A stretch of 64,000 bases of DNA from Verrucomicrobiota bacterium (lineage in GTDB: Bacteria; Verrucomicrobiota; Verrucomicrobiia; Opitutales; Opitutaceae): assembly GCA_023432225.1 (NCBI GenBank), contig JAEYUW010000024.1:124001-188000 (forward strand), in the 5' to 3' direction. The position numbers were made by a program, and so were the translations under genes. Positions within the stretch are counted from its first letter, which is position 1. Every line of letters starts with the position of its first letter. The notes below the pieces were generated by a model, which was given only the letters and a program-made list of their open reading frames with translations, had not been told where the DNA came from and did not search any database. This document shows positions 22,752 to 31,499 of this stretch, piece by piece.

Positions 22752-24913
22752 GCGGGCGGGGAGTTGGGAGCGTCGTCGGGCAGGGAGAAGAAAAAGGTCG
22801 CGCCGGCGCCGGGCTGGCTTTCGGCCCAAACCCGGCCGCCGTGGCGCATGACGATCCGGTGCACGAGCGCGAGGCCGATGCCCGTGCCCTGATAGTCGCG
22901 ATCGCTGTGGAGGCGGCTGAAAACCTTGAAGAGCTTGTCGGTGTATTGGGGATCGAAGCCGACGCCGTTGTCGCGCACGGCGAAGATCGTTTCGCGGGCG
23001 TGATCGTCGTGCGTGCCGAAGACGTGGATGCGAGGCGGCGTGGCGCGGGCGGAGTATTTGGCGGCGTTGCCGAGGAGGTTGCTCCACGCCTGGCGCAGCA
23101 GCGTGGCGTCGCCGGAGACGGGCGGCAGCGGATCGATTTGCCAGACGGTGCCGGGAACGAAATCGAACTGGCCTTCGTTAACGAGACTGTCGACGAGTGC
23201 GGCGGAGTCGATCTGCTGGCGGCGCAGCGGCGCGCGGCCGAAGCGCGCGAATTCCAGGAGGGCGTCGATGAGCGCGCCCATTTTTTGGGCGGAGCTCTCG
23301 ATGATCGTGAGATGGCGGCGACTTTCCGGATCGAGACGCGCGCCTTCCTTTTCCGCGAGCAGGGTGGAGAAGCCGGCGAGATGACGGAGGGGCGCGCGCA
23401 GATCGTGCGAGACCGTATAGGAAAATGACTCGAGGTCGCGGTTGGCCTGCTCGAGTTCGGCGCTGTGGCGCTGGAGGTCGCGGTGGAGGGTGGCCAGGGT
23501 TTGTTCGGCGGCGCGGCGCTCCGTGATGTCATGGAGCGTGCTGCGGCTGGAGGCGTAGTTGCCGTGCTCATCGTAGAGCGCGGAGGCGTTGATGGAGACG
23601 TAGAATGTGGAGCCGTCCTTGCGTTGGAGCTGGAGTTCGTTGTTGCGGGCGGAGCCTTCCGCTTTGAAGCGCGGGAAGTATTCGGCGAATTTGGCCTGAT
23701 CTCCGGGGGCGAGGAGTTCGTGATAGCGTTTGCGGCCGACGACCTCGTCGCGCGTGTAGCCGAGCCACTCGAGCTCGGTGTCGTTCATGTCGACCACCAG
23801 ACCGTCGGCGTCGAGAGAGTGATAGCCGCACGGCGCGCGGTTGTAGAGATCGCGAATCCGCTCGGCGGAACGCTGGAGTGCGGCCGCGGCGGCCTTGCGC
23901 TCCGTGATGTCGCGGATGGCGGCGAGCACGACGCGTCCCTCGTCGGTCTCGAGCGGGCTGAGCATGATATCGACGGGGAACTCGCGGCCATCCTTGCGCT
24001 GGGCGAAGAGTTCGAGGCCGGCGCCCATGGCGCGGAACTTGGGGGCGGCTTGGAAGCCCTGCACGTGCGCTTGATGGCGCTCGCGAAAGCGCGGGGGCAT
24101 GAGCGTCTCGATGGATTTCTCCACCAGCTCCGCGCGCGGGTAACCGAAAAGATCTTCGGCGCGGCGATTGAGGCGGCGAATGATGCCGCTGGTGTCGACG
24201 ACGACGATGGCGTCGGTGGATTGCTCGAAGAAAGTTTCAAAGAGGGCGCGCGTGCGGCGGAGCGTCGCATCGGCGACGCGGCGGGCGCGGAGGTCGCGTT
24301 GGATGCGCGTGCCGGCGATGGCGGCCAACAGGAGCGACACGACGATCGCGAGGAGGAGCAGGAGGCGGGTGCGGGCGGCGTTTTGTTGCATCACCTGCGC
24401 GCGGTCGGCGAGCAGCTGGCTCTCGGCCTCCTCCATCGCGCGGATGAGATTTCGGATCTCATCCATCAGCTCCTTGCCTTCGCGGAGGGTGGCGGCTTCG
24501 AGTGCGGGAGCGAGGCCCTCGGTGCGGCGCGTTTCATTACGACGGGCCATCAGCGCGATCTCGCGCTCGACGAGCGGCACGAGGCGGTCGAGGCGAGCCT
24601 GTTGCGCCGGGTTATCGCGGGTGAGCACGCGAAGGGCCGCGATGGCGTCGCGGATGCGGGACACTCCATCGTCGAAAGGGGCGAGGAAGGCGGGATCGCC
24701 GCTCAGCGCGAAGCCGCGTGAGCCGGTCTGCACGTTCAACGCGTGAACCTGAATCTGCTCCAGGCGGTTGAGGACAACGTGGGTGTGTTCGACCGATGCG
24801 AAGGTGCCTTCGAACCGCGCCAAGCTGAGCCAGGTGGTCGCGCCAATGCCTAGCATCACGGCTAGGGCGAAAACAAATGCGCCCGCGATCTTGCGCTCGA
24901 CGGTCAGTGGCAT
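22748..24913 (-). CDS. Membrane sensor histidine kinase: CHASE3-PAS-PAS-HK
   Basis: The product is 721 residues from the ATG at 24913 (MPLTVERKIAGAFVFALAVM). The frame is open 37 codons further upstream but reads as non-coding. A first TM helix is followed by a CHASE3-type periplasmic domain (about 35-185, including NVQTGSRGFALSGDPAFLAP) and a second TM helix (LLLLLAIVVSLLLAAIAG). Two PAS domains follow (ALFETFFEQSTDAIVVVDTS; RIRDLYNRAPCGYHSLDADG). The kinase has the H-box FSYTVSHDLRAPLRHL, N-box NLLGNAAKYS and G-boxes DNGVGFDP and GTGIGLALV. This is the phytochrome-like HisKA type. It is the first gene of the four-gene relay cluster. Confidence 0.93.
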   Translation of the reverse strand: MPLTVERKIAGAFVFALAVMLGIGATTWLSLARFEGTFASVEHTHVVLNRLEQIQVHALNVQTGSRGFALSGDPAFLAPFDDGVSRIRDAIAALRVLTRDNPAQQARLDRLVPLVEREIALMARRNETRRTEGLAPALEAATLREGKELMDEIRNLIRAMEEAESQLLADRAQVMQQNAARTRLLLLLAIVVSLLLAAIAGTRIQRDLRARRVADATLRRTRALFETFFEQSTDAIVVVDTSGIIRRLNRRAEDLFGYPRAELVEKSIETLMPPRFRERHQAHVQGFQAAPKFRAMGAGLELFAQRKDGREFPVDIMLSPLETDEGRVVLAAIRDITERKAAAAALQRSAERIRDLYNRAPCGYHSLDADGLVVDMNDTELEWLGYTRDEVVGRKRYHELLAPGDQAKFAEYFPRFKAEGSARNNELQLQRKDGSTFYVSINASALYDEHGNYASSRSTLHDITERRAAEQTLATLHRDLQRHSAELEQANRDLESFSYTVSHDLRAPLRHLAGFSTLLAEKEGARLDPESRRHLTIIESSAQKMGALIDALLEFARFGRAPLRRQQIDSAALVDSLVNEGQFDFVPGTVWQIDPLPPVSGDATLLRQAWSNLLGNAAKYSARATPPRIHVFGTHDDHARETIFAVRDNGVGFDPQYTDKLFKVFSRLHSDRDYQGTGIGLALVHRIVMRHGGRVWAESQPGAGATFFFSLPDDAPNSPPA

Positions 24914-25021
24914 GTGCGTGGTGCTTCCGTTTCGTGGCGGAAGCAACTGGGGAGTGGACGCACAACGGCCCGTGTGTTGCGCGCACGGCAAGATGCACTG
25001 AGTGCGGCGAACTAACCAACC

Positions 25022-25058
25022 CAAAAATGACGAACCGGGGTAGGATATTCCCCGGTTC
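25022..25058 (-). terminator. Rho-independent terminator
   Basis: On the minus strand a 9-bp perfect stem (GAACCGGGG against CCCCGGTTC, 9-base loop) is followed after three bases by a run of five T. It lies about 33 bp after the DUF4097 stop and ends the sigma/anti-sigma operon before the divergent upstream region of the kinase cluster. Confidence 0.75.
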
Positions 25059-25090
25059 GGTAGTGAGAGAGACTTTGAGAAACGGTCGGC

Positions 25091-26161
25091 TTACTTCGTT
25101 TGGCGCAGGGTGATGGTGCCGTTCATCGTGGAGAGCTGGATGTCGACGCCGCCGCCGTTGAGCGTGCCGACGATGGATTTGCCACCGGGCCAGCCGGGCA
25201 GCGGGGGCAGCGGAGCGATCGCGGGCTGCGGCGCGCTGGCGGCGACGGGAGTGGCGGGGGCCTTGGGCGCGGCGGGAGCGTTTTCTTCTTCCTCGTCTTT
25301 GTCGTCGGCGGCATCGGCGCGGGCGAGCTTGGCGTGTTCGCGCGCGACGCGGCTGGCATCGCGAGCGACGCGCTCGGCGTGGCGGGCGAGTTCGCGGACC
25401 TGATCGCGGTTGGGACCGTAGGTATACGAGTGGGCTTTTCCGCCGCTGACCTTCTCGGTTTTGGCCTGGAGCACACCTTCGGGGAAGTTGGTGCGGATGG
25501 AGCCGTTGTGGGTGCGCAGGCGGAGATTGGCCTTCGTGTCGGTGGGGAGGCGGAGGTCGATCTCGCCGTTCATCGAGGTGATGGAGACGGCTTTGGCGGG
25601 CGCTTTGCGGAAGGTGGCGGTGACTTCGCCGTTCATGGTATTGATCACCGCGGAGGAGCCGATGTCGGTGAGTGCGACTTCGCCGTTCATCGAGTTGATA
25701 TCGATGTCGCCGTCGATGTTTTCGACTTTCACGTCGCCGCCGGCTTCGGTGCGGAGGACGAGGTTCGTGTTGCGCGGAACCTGGACATGGAATTCGGCGC
25801 CGTGCGCGGACCACAGGTTGTCGCCGGACATCACGATGGTCGCGGTGTTGTTCTTTTCGACGACTTCGAAGGAGACATCTTCGTCGAGGCGGCGGAAGCC
25901 GTCGGGGTCGACTTCCTTCGACTTGCCCTTCTGCTCGATGCTGGAGGTGACGACGATCTCGTTGCCGTCGGTGCCGGTGACGTGGACTTCGGCCCAGGGG
26001 AGCGAGACTTTCAAGATGCCGGGTTTGGACGGATCGCTGAATTTGGAGCGGATCGTGTTTTGTTCGGAGTTTTCGTCCGCGGCGTGCAGCGCGGTGGCCG
26101 TGAAGGCCAGCGCAGCGCAGGCGGCGCTGAGGCGAAGGAGGGAGCGGAGGTGGGTTTTCAT
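25091..26161 (-). CDS. DUF4097 family beta-strand repeat protein, exported
   Basis: The 356-residue product has a signal peptide (MKTHLRSLLRLSAACAALAF, cut after LHA). Repeating right-handed beta strands follow, with the phrase SMNGEI/TMNGEV recurring four times or more (INSMNGEVALTDI, INTMNGEVTATF, ITSMNGEIDLRL, LSTMNGTITLRQ). This is typical of DUF4097/head-like beta-solenoids. A charged helical insert (ELARHAERVARDASRVAREH) and a Pro/Ala linker interrupt the solenoid before its last strand. It is the third gene of the ECF sigma / anti-sigma operon, as is common for DUF4097 proteins. It may be an envelope sensor or target of that sigma factor. Confidence 0.88.
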   Translation of the reverse strand: MKTHLRSLLRLSAACAALAFTATALHAADENSEQNTIRSKFSDPSKPGILKVSLPWAEVHVTGTDGNEIVVTSSIEQKGKSKEVDPDGFRRLDEDVSFEVVEKNNTATIVMSGDNLWSAHGAEFHVQVPRNTNLVLRTEAGGDVKVENIDGDIDINSMNGEVALTDIGSSAVINTMNGEVTATFRKAPAKAVSITSMNGEIDLRLPTDTKANLRLRTHNGSIRTNFPEGVLQAKTEKVSGGKAHSYTYGPNRDQVRELARHAERVARDASRVAREHAKLARADAADDKDEEEENAPAAPKAPATPVAASAPQPAIAPLPPLPGWPGGKSIVGTLNGGGVDIQLSTMNGTITLRQTK

Positions 26162-26187
26162 TTTGTGAGGGTTGGCGGGCGGAAGGC

Positions 26188-27093
26188 TCAGACGGTTTTG
26201 CCGCGCGAGGACTCCGGGTTTTGGGCATTCGGGTTCTGTTCAGCGGGTGACAGGGGCGTGCGTAAAGTGGCGAGGGCGCGCTTGGCGGCGTCGCGGACGT
26301 TTTTGTCGGCGGATTCGTCGCGCGAGAGGCGGTCGAAGAGGGGCGCGGCCTCGGTTTCGCGGACGTTGGCGAGGAGCTCGATCATCGCCATCTGCACGAG
26401 CGGTGCCGTCTCGCGCGGCAGTGCGGCGAGGAGACCGGCGCGCACGACGTCTTCCTGCGCGTGCGGCGCGAGGGCTTCGACGGCGGAGAGGCGGACGTTG
26501 ACGGAGGGATCGAAGGCGAGCGCGCCGACGAGATCGGTGAGGACTTTGCGGTCGGGCGACTTGAGGTCCATTGTGGCGAGGATGCTCGAGAGGCGGTCGC
26601 TCGTGGATTTTTGCTGGAGCAGCGAATACGTGACGAGTTTGCCCATGTCCTTCACCTGCGCGCGGAGGTCGGCGAGTTCCTGTTGGGATTTCGCGTCGGG
26701 GGTGACGATGGCGGGCTTTTGCAGCCAGCGGGCGCCGGCGAAGATGCCGGCGGCGAGCAGTGCGAGGGCGAAGGCGAACTGCAGCGCGGGCTGTGCGGGG
26801 AGAATGGCTTCGAAAAAGCGGTCGAGGCGGCTCTTCGCGAGGGCGAACGGGCTCGGCGCATCGAGGTCGCGCTGGTGCGTCTCGAGCATGGCGTAGAAAT
26901 TTTCGCGCAGGCGGGCGGAGGGCTCGGGTTGCGGGAGCTGGTCGAGCTTGCGGGTGATTTCCTGCAAGGCGGACCATTCGCGCTGGCACGTCGGGCACGA
27001 GGCGAGGTGGGCGCGCATCTGCGCCGCTTCATCGGGCGGCAGGGAGCCGTCCTGGTAATCGATGAAGAGTTCGGTGACGCGGGAGCAGTTCAT
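26188..27093 (-). CDS. Zinc-finger anti-sigma factor with HEAT-like C-terminus
   Basis: The product is 301 residues from the ATG at 27093. The ZAS zinc finger comes first (MNCSRVTELFIDYQDGSLPP, then HLASCPTCQREW, giving the H-x3-C-x2-C pattern). A single TM helix is near residue 105-125 (LQFAFALALLAAGIFAGARW). A periplasmic part follows with a coiled coil (QQELADLRAQVKDMGKLV) and HEAT-like repeats (VNVRLSAVEALAPHAQEDV, VQMAMIELLANVRETEA, VRDAAKRALATL). It should hold the ECF sigma factor encoded just upstream at the membrane until an envelope signal is received. The HEAT-type sensor end is less usual. Confidence 0.9.
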   Translation of the reverse strand: MNCSRVTELFIDYQDGSLPPDEAAQMRAHLASCPTCQREWSALQEITRKLDQLPQPEPSARLRENFYAMLETHQRDLDAPSPFALAKSRLDRFFEAILPAQPALQFAFALALLAAGIFAGARWLQKPAIVTPDAKSQQELADLRAQVKDMGKLVTYSLLQQKSTSDRLSSILATMDLKSPDRKVLTDLVGALAFDPSVNVRLSAVEALAPHAQEDVVRAGLLAALPRETAPLVQMAMIELLANVRETEAAPLFDRLSRDESADKNVRDAAKRALATLRTPLSPAEQNPNAQNPESSRGKTV

Positions 27094-27276
27094 GGCGGAG
27101 CGAAAGTTGAAAGAGAAACGGGCGTGGTCAGCGGAGACGCAGGAAAAATCCAAACGCCAAATCACAAACGCCAAAGCCGGCGGGTGTGACGGCGGACGCG
27201 AGTGGGCGTTGAGAGAGGCGGTGCATGTTTTGAGATTTGAAACTTGGCCCTTGGAACTTGCCGCGCGGAGTGCGGC

Positions 27277-27912
27277 CTAGGCGGCCTGATCGCGGCGAAG
27301 TCTGAAGTAAACGTCGCGCAGTTCTTTCAGCGCGCGGTGGACGCGGACTTTCACGGCGCCGACGGAGGTGTCCATCAGGCGGGCGATTTCCTTGTGCTCG
27401 ACGTTTTGGAGGCGCGAGAGCACGAGGACTTCGCGGTGTTCGTGCGGAAGACGGGCGAGGGCGACGCGGAGGATTTCCAAGTCGTCGCTCGTCGCGGCGG
27501 AGCGGTCGGGCGAGATGCCGTCGTGGTCCGGATGTTCGTGCAGATCGACGGGATCGGTGGCGGTGGCGGCTTTGGCGTGTTTGCGGAAATGGTCGGCGGC
27601 GACCTTGCGCGCGAGGTGGTAGATCCAGGCGGTGAACTTGCCCTCGTCGCGGTAGGTGTGGCGGTATTTCAGGATGCGGTAGAAGACGACCTGCACGAGG
27701 TCCTCGCTCACCGCCGGCTGGTTGGTCATGCGCACGAAGAACGCGTAGAGGCGTTGCTGGTAGCGCTCGAAGAGGTCGCCGAGCTTGGCGACGTCGCCGG
27801 CGCGCACGGCAATCATGAGTTCGTGATCGGTGGCTTCCACGTGGGCAGCGAAGCTAACGACGGACGCGTCGGAGGGAACCCGGATTTCGGTGACTGGAGC
27901 GGTGGCGAGCAT
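27277..27912 (-). CDS. ECF RNA polymerase sigma factor
   Basis: The 211-residue protein has sigma region 2 (LGDLFERYQQRLYAFFVRMT, then AVSEDLVQVVFYRILKYRHT and KFTAWIYHLARKVAADHFRK). Region 4 follows (ARLPHEHREVLVLSRLQNVE, then HKEIARLMDTSVGAVKVRVH). It is the first gene of an operon with its zinc-finger anti-sigma factor 183 bp downstream and a DUF4097 protein after that. A perfect 25-bp palindrome lies 116 bp upstream in the divergent promoter region shared with the MBL gene at 28120. Confidence 0.94.
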   Translation of the reverse strand: MLATAPVTEIRVPSDASVVSFAAHVEATDHELMIAVRAGDVAKLGDLFERYQQRLYAFFVRMTNQPAVSEDLVQVVFYRILKYRHTYRDEGKFTAWIYHLARKVAADHFRKHAKAATATDPVDLHEHPDHDGISPDRSAATSDDLEILRVALARLPHEHREVLVLSRLQNVEHKEIARLMDTSVGAVKVRVHRALKELRDVYFRLRRDQAA

Positions 27913-28027
27913 GAGGCGGGAGCATGGCGGGTGTGCAGCGGGGAATACCGCGCGCGGCGCGGGTGGTTACAGGAAAGTTTTAGCCCCCAAGGCGGCGGTG
28001 ACGCACCGCGATCGGTGGGCGGGAGGA

Positions 28028-28052
28028 CAATTTGCCGTATTACGGCAAATTG
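28028..28052. promoter_or_regulatory. Perfect 25-bp palindrome, candidate operator
   Basis: CAATTTGCCGTA and its exact inverse flank a single central T (12-bp arms). It is AT-richer than its surroundings and sits between the divergent ECF sigma gene (start 27912) and the Tat-exported MBL gene (start 28120). It lacks the GTAG foot of the repeat families and no second copy was seen in the window. A dimeric repressor site is the best reading. Confidence 0.65.
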
Positions 28053-28119
28053 CCGCGGGCGACTCGGGGCAGCGAGATTCGCGCTGGCGGCGTCGGGCGG
28101 GGCGCGTAAGTTCCTGCGC

Positions 28120-29079
28120 ATGAATCGCCGCGAATTCCTCGCTACGACCTCCGCGGCCGTCTCGCTCAGCTTGTTGGCGAGAGGCTCGCTGTTGGCCCAG
28201 ACCGCCACGACGCCTCCGGTTTCTGCTCGCACGCCGCCGACTCCGGCGCCCACGCCGCCGCCGGTGCAAGTCGAGTTCAAGGAATTGCGCCGCGGCGTCG
28301 GCTATTTCACCGGTCGCGGCGGCACGATCGGCTGGCTCGCCAACAAAGACGCGCTGGTCGCAGTCGACACGCAGTTCGCGGAGACCGCGGCGAAATTTCT
28401 CGAAGGCCTCCCCGGTCGCAACGGCCGCATGCTCGATGCGGTCATCGACACGCACCACCATTGGGACCACACGGGCGGCAACGCGACGCTCCGGCCGGTG
28501 GCGAAAAAAATCGTCGCGCACGAAGCCGTGCCCGCTCTCCAAAAAGCCGCCGCGGCGCGCAGCCCGCAGATGGGCGAGCCGACGCTGCCCGACACGCTGT
28601 TCGCCGACACGTGGCGCCTCGACGTGGGCGACGAAGGGGTGAGCGCGCGGCATTTCGGGCCCTCGCACACGGCGGGCGACATCGCGGTCTATTTTGAAAA
28701 GGCCAACGTCGTCCACGTCGGCGATCTCGTTTTCAACCGGATGTATCCCGTCACCGACAAGGCGGGTGGCTGCAAGGTGCAGCACTGGCGCGATGCGCTG
28801 CCGAAACTCGCCGCGACGTATCCGGCGGACGCGCTGTATATCTTCGGCCACGGCAACCCGAAGTTCGGCGTCACCGGCAGCAAGGACGACGTGCTCGCGA
28901 TGGCGACTTTTCTCGATGCGCTGGTCGCTCATGTCGCCGCCGAGATCAAAGCCGGCAAGTCGAAGGCCGAGATCGTCACGCGGCACAATCTCGACGCGTT
29001 CCCCGATTACCACGCCGCGCAGAACAGCCGGTTACCGGGCAATCTGGGTGTCGTCTACGACGAGCTGACGGGAGCGTGA
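28120..29079 (+). CDS. Tat-exported MBL-fold hydrolase
   Basis: The product is 319 residues from the ATG at 28120. The start is a twin-arginine signal (MNRREFLATTSAAVSLSLLA) with a cut near LLAQ, so the protein should be folded before export to the periplasm. A Pro-rich linker (PPTPAPTPPPVQ) follows. MBL ligands are in IDTHHHWDHTGGN (H-x-H-x-D-H), GPSHTAGDIAVYF, HVGDLVF and FGHGNPKFG. The overall layout resembles the cyclase-like/quinoprotein-relay MBL proteins. The substrate is unknown. It may share the palindromic operator upstream with the ECF sigma operon. Confidence 0.9.
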   Translation: MNRREFLATTSAAVSLSLLARGSLLAQTATTPPVSARTPPTPAPTPPPVQVEFKELRRGVGYFTGRGGTIGWLANKDALVAVDTQFAETAAKFLEGLPGRNGRMLDAVIDTHHHWDHTGGNATLRPVAKKIVAHEAVPALQKAAAARSPQMGEPTLPDTLFADTWRLDVGDEGVSARHFGPSHTAGDIAVYFEKANVVHVGDLVFNRMYPVTDKAGGCKVQHWRDALPKLAATYPADALYIFGHGNPKFGVTGSKDDVLAMATFLDALVAHVAAEIKAGKSKAEIVTRHNLDAFPDYHAAQNSRLPGNLGVVYDELTGA

Positions 29080-29156
29080 CGGCCACGTCGGCTTCCGGCG
29101 GATGCGGGCACGATCGTTGCGCGAGGATTCGATTAGGGCGCCGCTCTAATAGGTGT

Positions 29157-29272
29157 TGTCATCGCGAGGCGCGCTTCGCCCGCCGTGGCCGATCCAGCGA
29201 GCCGCAGACGGATTACCGCAGCGCCGCCCACGGGCGGCTCCTCGTCATTCCTCGTCATGACAGCTCGAAGAT
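29157..29272. repeat. Degenerate interspersed repeat (TCATCGCGAGG type)
   Basis: TGTCATCGCGAGGCGCGC and CGTGGCCGATCCAGCGAG at the left, with CCTCGTCATGACA at the right, resemble the widely scattered bacterial repeat that reads roughly gtcattgcgaggagcg...gcgatccag. The ends are inverted relative to each other. It occupies most of the gap before the FG-GAP protein gene. Confidence 0.45.
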
Positions 29273-29337
29273 GTTGCCTAGGGCGTTCTCCCTATTTTTC
29301 CTCGCGCCGAGGCGGACGGCTCCACACAGTGCGGCCG

Positions 29338-31305
29338 ATGTTTCCGCGCTCCCGTTTCGTGGGCTTGTTTACTGTCGTGTGCATGGCGTTGCTCGCTGTG
29401 GCTCCGGGACGCGCTGCACCCGCGGCGTCCGGTTGGCAGGCCGGGGCACGCGTGATCGTGGACAAGGCGGGCGCCGGCCACCGCGCCGTGGTGTTGCGCG
29501 CCGAGCCGTCCCGGGCGTTTGTCGCTTACGAAGGTGCGGACGAGGCGTTTGACGAATGGGTGGAGAACGATCGGATCCGCAGCGCGCGTCCGCTCACCGC
29601 CACGCCGCCCGCGACAGAAACCGCCAAAGCCGAGACGCAGACTCCCGCCGAGGCCGCAGCCACGCCGGTGCCGGAACCGCTCCCGCGGACGCTCGAGCTT
29701 CCCCGCGCCGCGCGCGACGCAGTAGTGGCGCAAACCTGGCTCGAACAACTCCCGCGCACGGACCCGCAAGCGCCGGTGCTCTTCAACACCGCGACGCTGC
29801 CGGTCCCGCAATTCAGCTTTGGTGCCACTGCTGGCGTCGCGACCGCGCAGCCGCCGTTGCGCGCGGCGCTCTTGCATTCCGGTCCGCGCGTGCGCGGCCT
29901 GGCTGCGATCGAGGGCGGCGTCATGCTCTATGCGCGCGACGAGACGGCGGGGTTCAAGTCCAAGGGCCAACTCGATCTGGCCAGCCTCGACGGTTTCCCG
30001 CCGGAAGTATTGCTGGCGGCCGATCTCAATCACGATGGCGAGAGCGACCTCGTCGTGGCCGCGGGACCGCTCGTGCAGGTCTTCTTCGGCTCGGCCGACG
30101 GCGTGTTCGTGCCGTCGTTGAAACCCTATCGCTCCACGGAGCCGATTCGCGGCGCGGCGACCGGCCGTTTCTTCACCGGCGCTCTGGGCTGGGGCATCAC
30201 GGCGATCGAGGGGCACAATAGTTTCCGCCTGCTGCAGGTCGCCCAAAGCGGCATCACTCCCGTCGGCGAAGCCTACACCGTGAAGTTTGACCGGATCACG
30301 CGCCTCGCGGCCGGCGACTTCGATGGCGACGGTTTTGCCGACATCGCGGTGACGACGGAGGACAAGGGGCGCTGCACCGGGGCGTGGATGTATTTCAACC
30401 AGCGCGGCGTCACCAAGCCGTTCCTCTGGCCCGTGGGCGGACGCGACGATTTTGCGCGCGATCTCGCCGTCGCCGATCTCGATCACGACGGGCGCGCGGA
30501 CCTCGTCCTGACGGACAGCGATGTGGAGCGCGGCGAACACATCCGCGTGGTTTTCGGCGCTTCGGGCCGCGCGGGTTGGGAGGACCCGTGGGAGCTGGTG
30601 TCGAGCGAGTTTGGCCTCGGTCTCGGCACGGCCTCGGTGACGGTGGCGGATTTCAACCGCGATGGTCGCCTCGACATCGGCGTGGCGGGTCGCAATGGCC
30701 TGCGCGTTTATCTCGGAGCGGACTACCGGCGCTTCAGCCGCAACCCGGTCTGGCCGCGGCTGGCCAGCGGCAACGACTTTCCCGAGCAGCGCGTGTTTCT
30801 TGCGGCCGATTTCGATCAGGACGGCGCCGACGACCTGCTGGGCTACACGCCGGCATTCGCGACCGGCTACAATCTCGTCTACAACGCCACGCCGGCGCGG
30901 CCCGAGGGCGTCCACGTCCCCGCGCCGCTCAAGCAGCGGGTGCCGACGCAGGCCAGCACGACCGTGACAAAAGTGGAGGGCCCGCGCAGTGACTTGCCCG
31001 AAGGCTCGCCCGTGCTGCGCCATCTGGCGAGTCGCGCCGAGCCTTACGGGCAATGGCGTTACCGCATCGTGGTCGAAGTGGCGGCGTTGAGCGACAGCGT
31101 GATCGAATCGCTCGAAGCGATCTGTCGCTACGATGCGGTCGACCAGCCGACGCAGGAAGTCCAGGCGATGGTGCGGCGCGACACCGAGCAGCAATGGTCG
31201 CTCGAGGTCACGCTGCCGCGCGGTCGCACGTATGAATTTCGCATCAACGCCCGGGACGACAAGGGCCGTGCCGCCGCGCCGTTGCGCGTGGTAGTGAGTC
31301 CCTGA
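29338..31305 (+). CDS. Exported FG-GAP/VCBS repeat protein
   Basis: The product is 655 residues from the ATG at 29338, with a signal peptide (MFPRSRFVGLFTVVCMALLA, cut after GRA). A small domain follows (about 30-75, WQAGARVIVDKAGAGHRAVV and VAYEGADEAFDEWVENDRI) that looks like a Tudor/agenet-type module, then a Pro/Ala/Thr linker. At least four FG-GAP calcium-loop repeats are visible (AADLNHDGESDLVV, AGDFDGDGFADIAV, ADLDHDGRADLVL, ADFNRDGRLDIGV, ADFDQDGADDLLG). The C-terminal part looks Ig/fibronectin-like (YRIVVEVAALSDSVIESLEA). A secreted beta-propeller adhesin or scaffold is likely. The fusion of the Tudor-like module to a propeller is uncommon. Confidence 0.87.
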   Translation: MFPRSRFVGLFTVVCMALLAVAPGRAAPAASGWQAGARVIVDKAGAGHRAVVLRAEPSRAFVAYEGADEAFDEWVENDRIRSARPLTATPPATETAKAETQTPAEAAATPVPEPLPRTLELPRAARDAVVAQTWLEQLPRTDPQAPVLFNTATLPVPQFSFGATAGVATAQPPLRAALLHSGPRVRGLAAIEGGVMLYARDETAGFKSKGQLDLASLDGFPPEVLLAADLNHDGESDLVVAAGPLVQVFFGSADGVFVPSLKPYRSTEPIRGAATGRFFTGALGWGITAIEGHNSFRLLQVAQSGITPVGEAYTVKFDRITRLAAGDFDGDGFADIAVTTEDKGRCTGAWMYFNQRGVTKPFLWPVGGRDDFARDLAVADLDHDGRADLVLTDSDVERGEHIRVVFGASGRAGWEDPWELVSSEFGLGLGTASVTVADFNRDGRLDIGVAGRNGLRVYLGADYRRFSRNPVWPRLASGNDFPEQRVFLAADFDQDGADDLLGYTPAFATGYNLVYNATPARPEGVHVPAPLKQRVPTQASTTVTKVEGPRSDLPEGSPVLRHLASRAEPYGQWRYRIVVEVAALSDSVIESLEAICRYDAVDQPTQEVQAMVRRDTEQQWSLEVTLPRGRTYEFRINARDDKGRAAAPLRVVVSP

Positions 31306-31499
31306 GCCGCAAAACCGCGGTCTCGCCAGACGACTCCCGCTGAGCCGTCGGTTCGCCGGAAAGTCTGCCGAGGTGCGAGGGTGGGAGGGGCTGCACTTCC
31401 CCTCCCACCGGGCACACAATCCCAGCACAACCACGAACCAAAGTGAACTGCCGGGCTGTTCCACGCACTGGGCCGTTGGCGATGGACCGGCCCGGCTGT

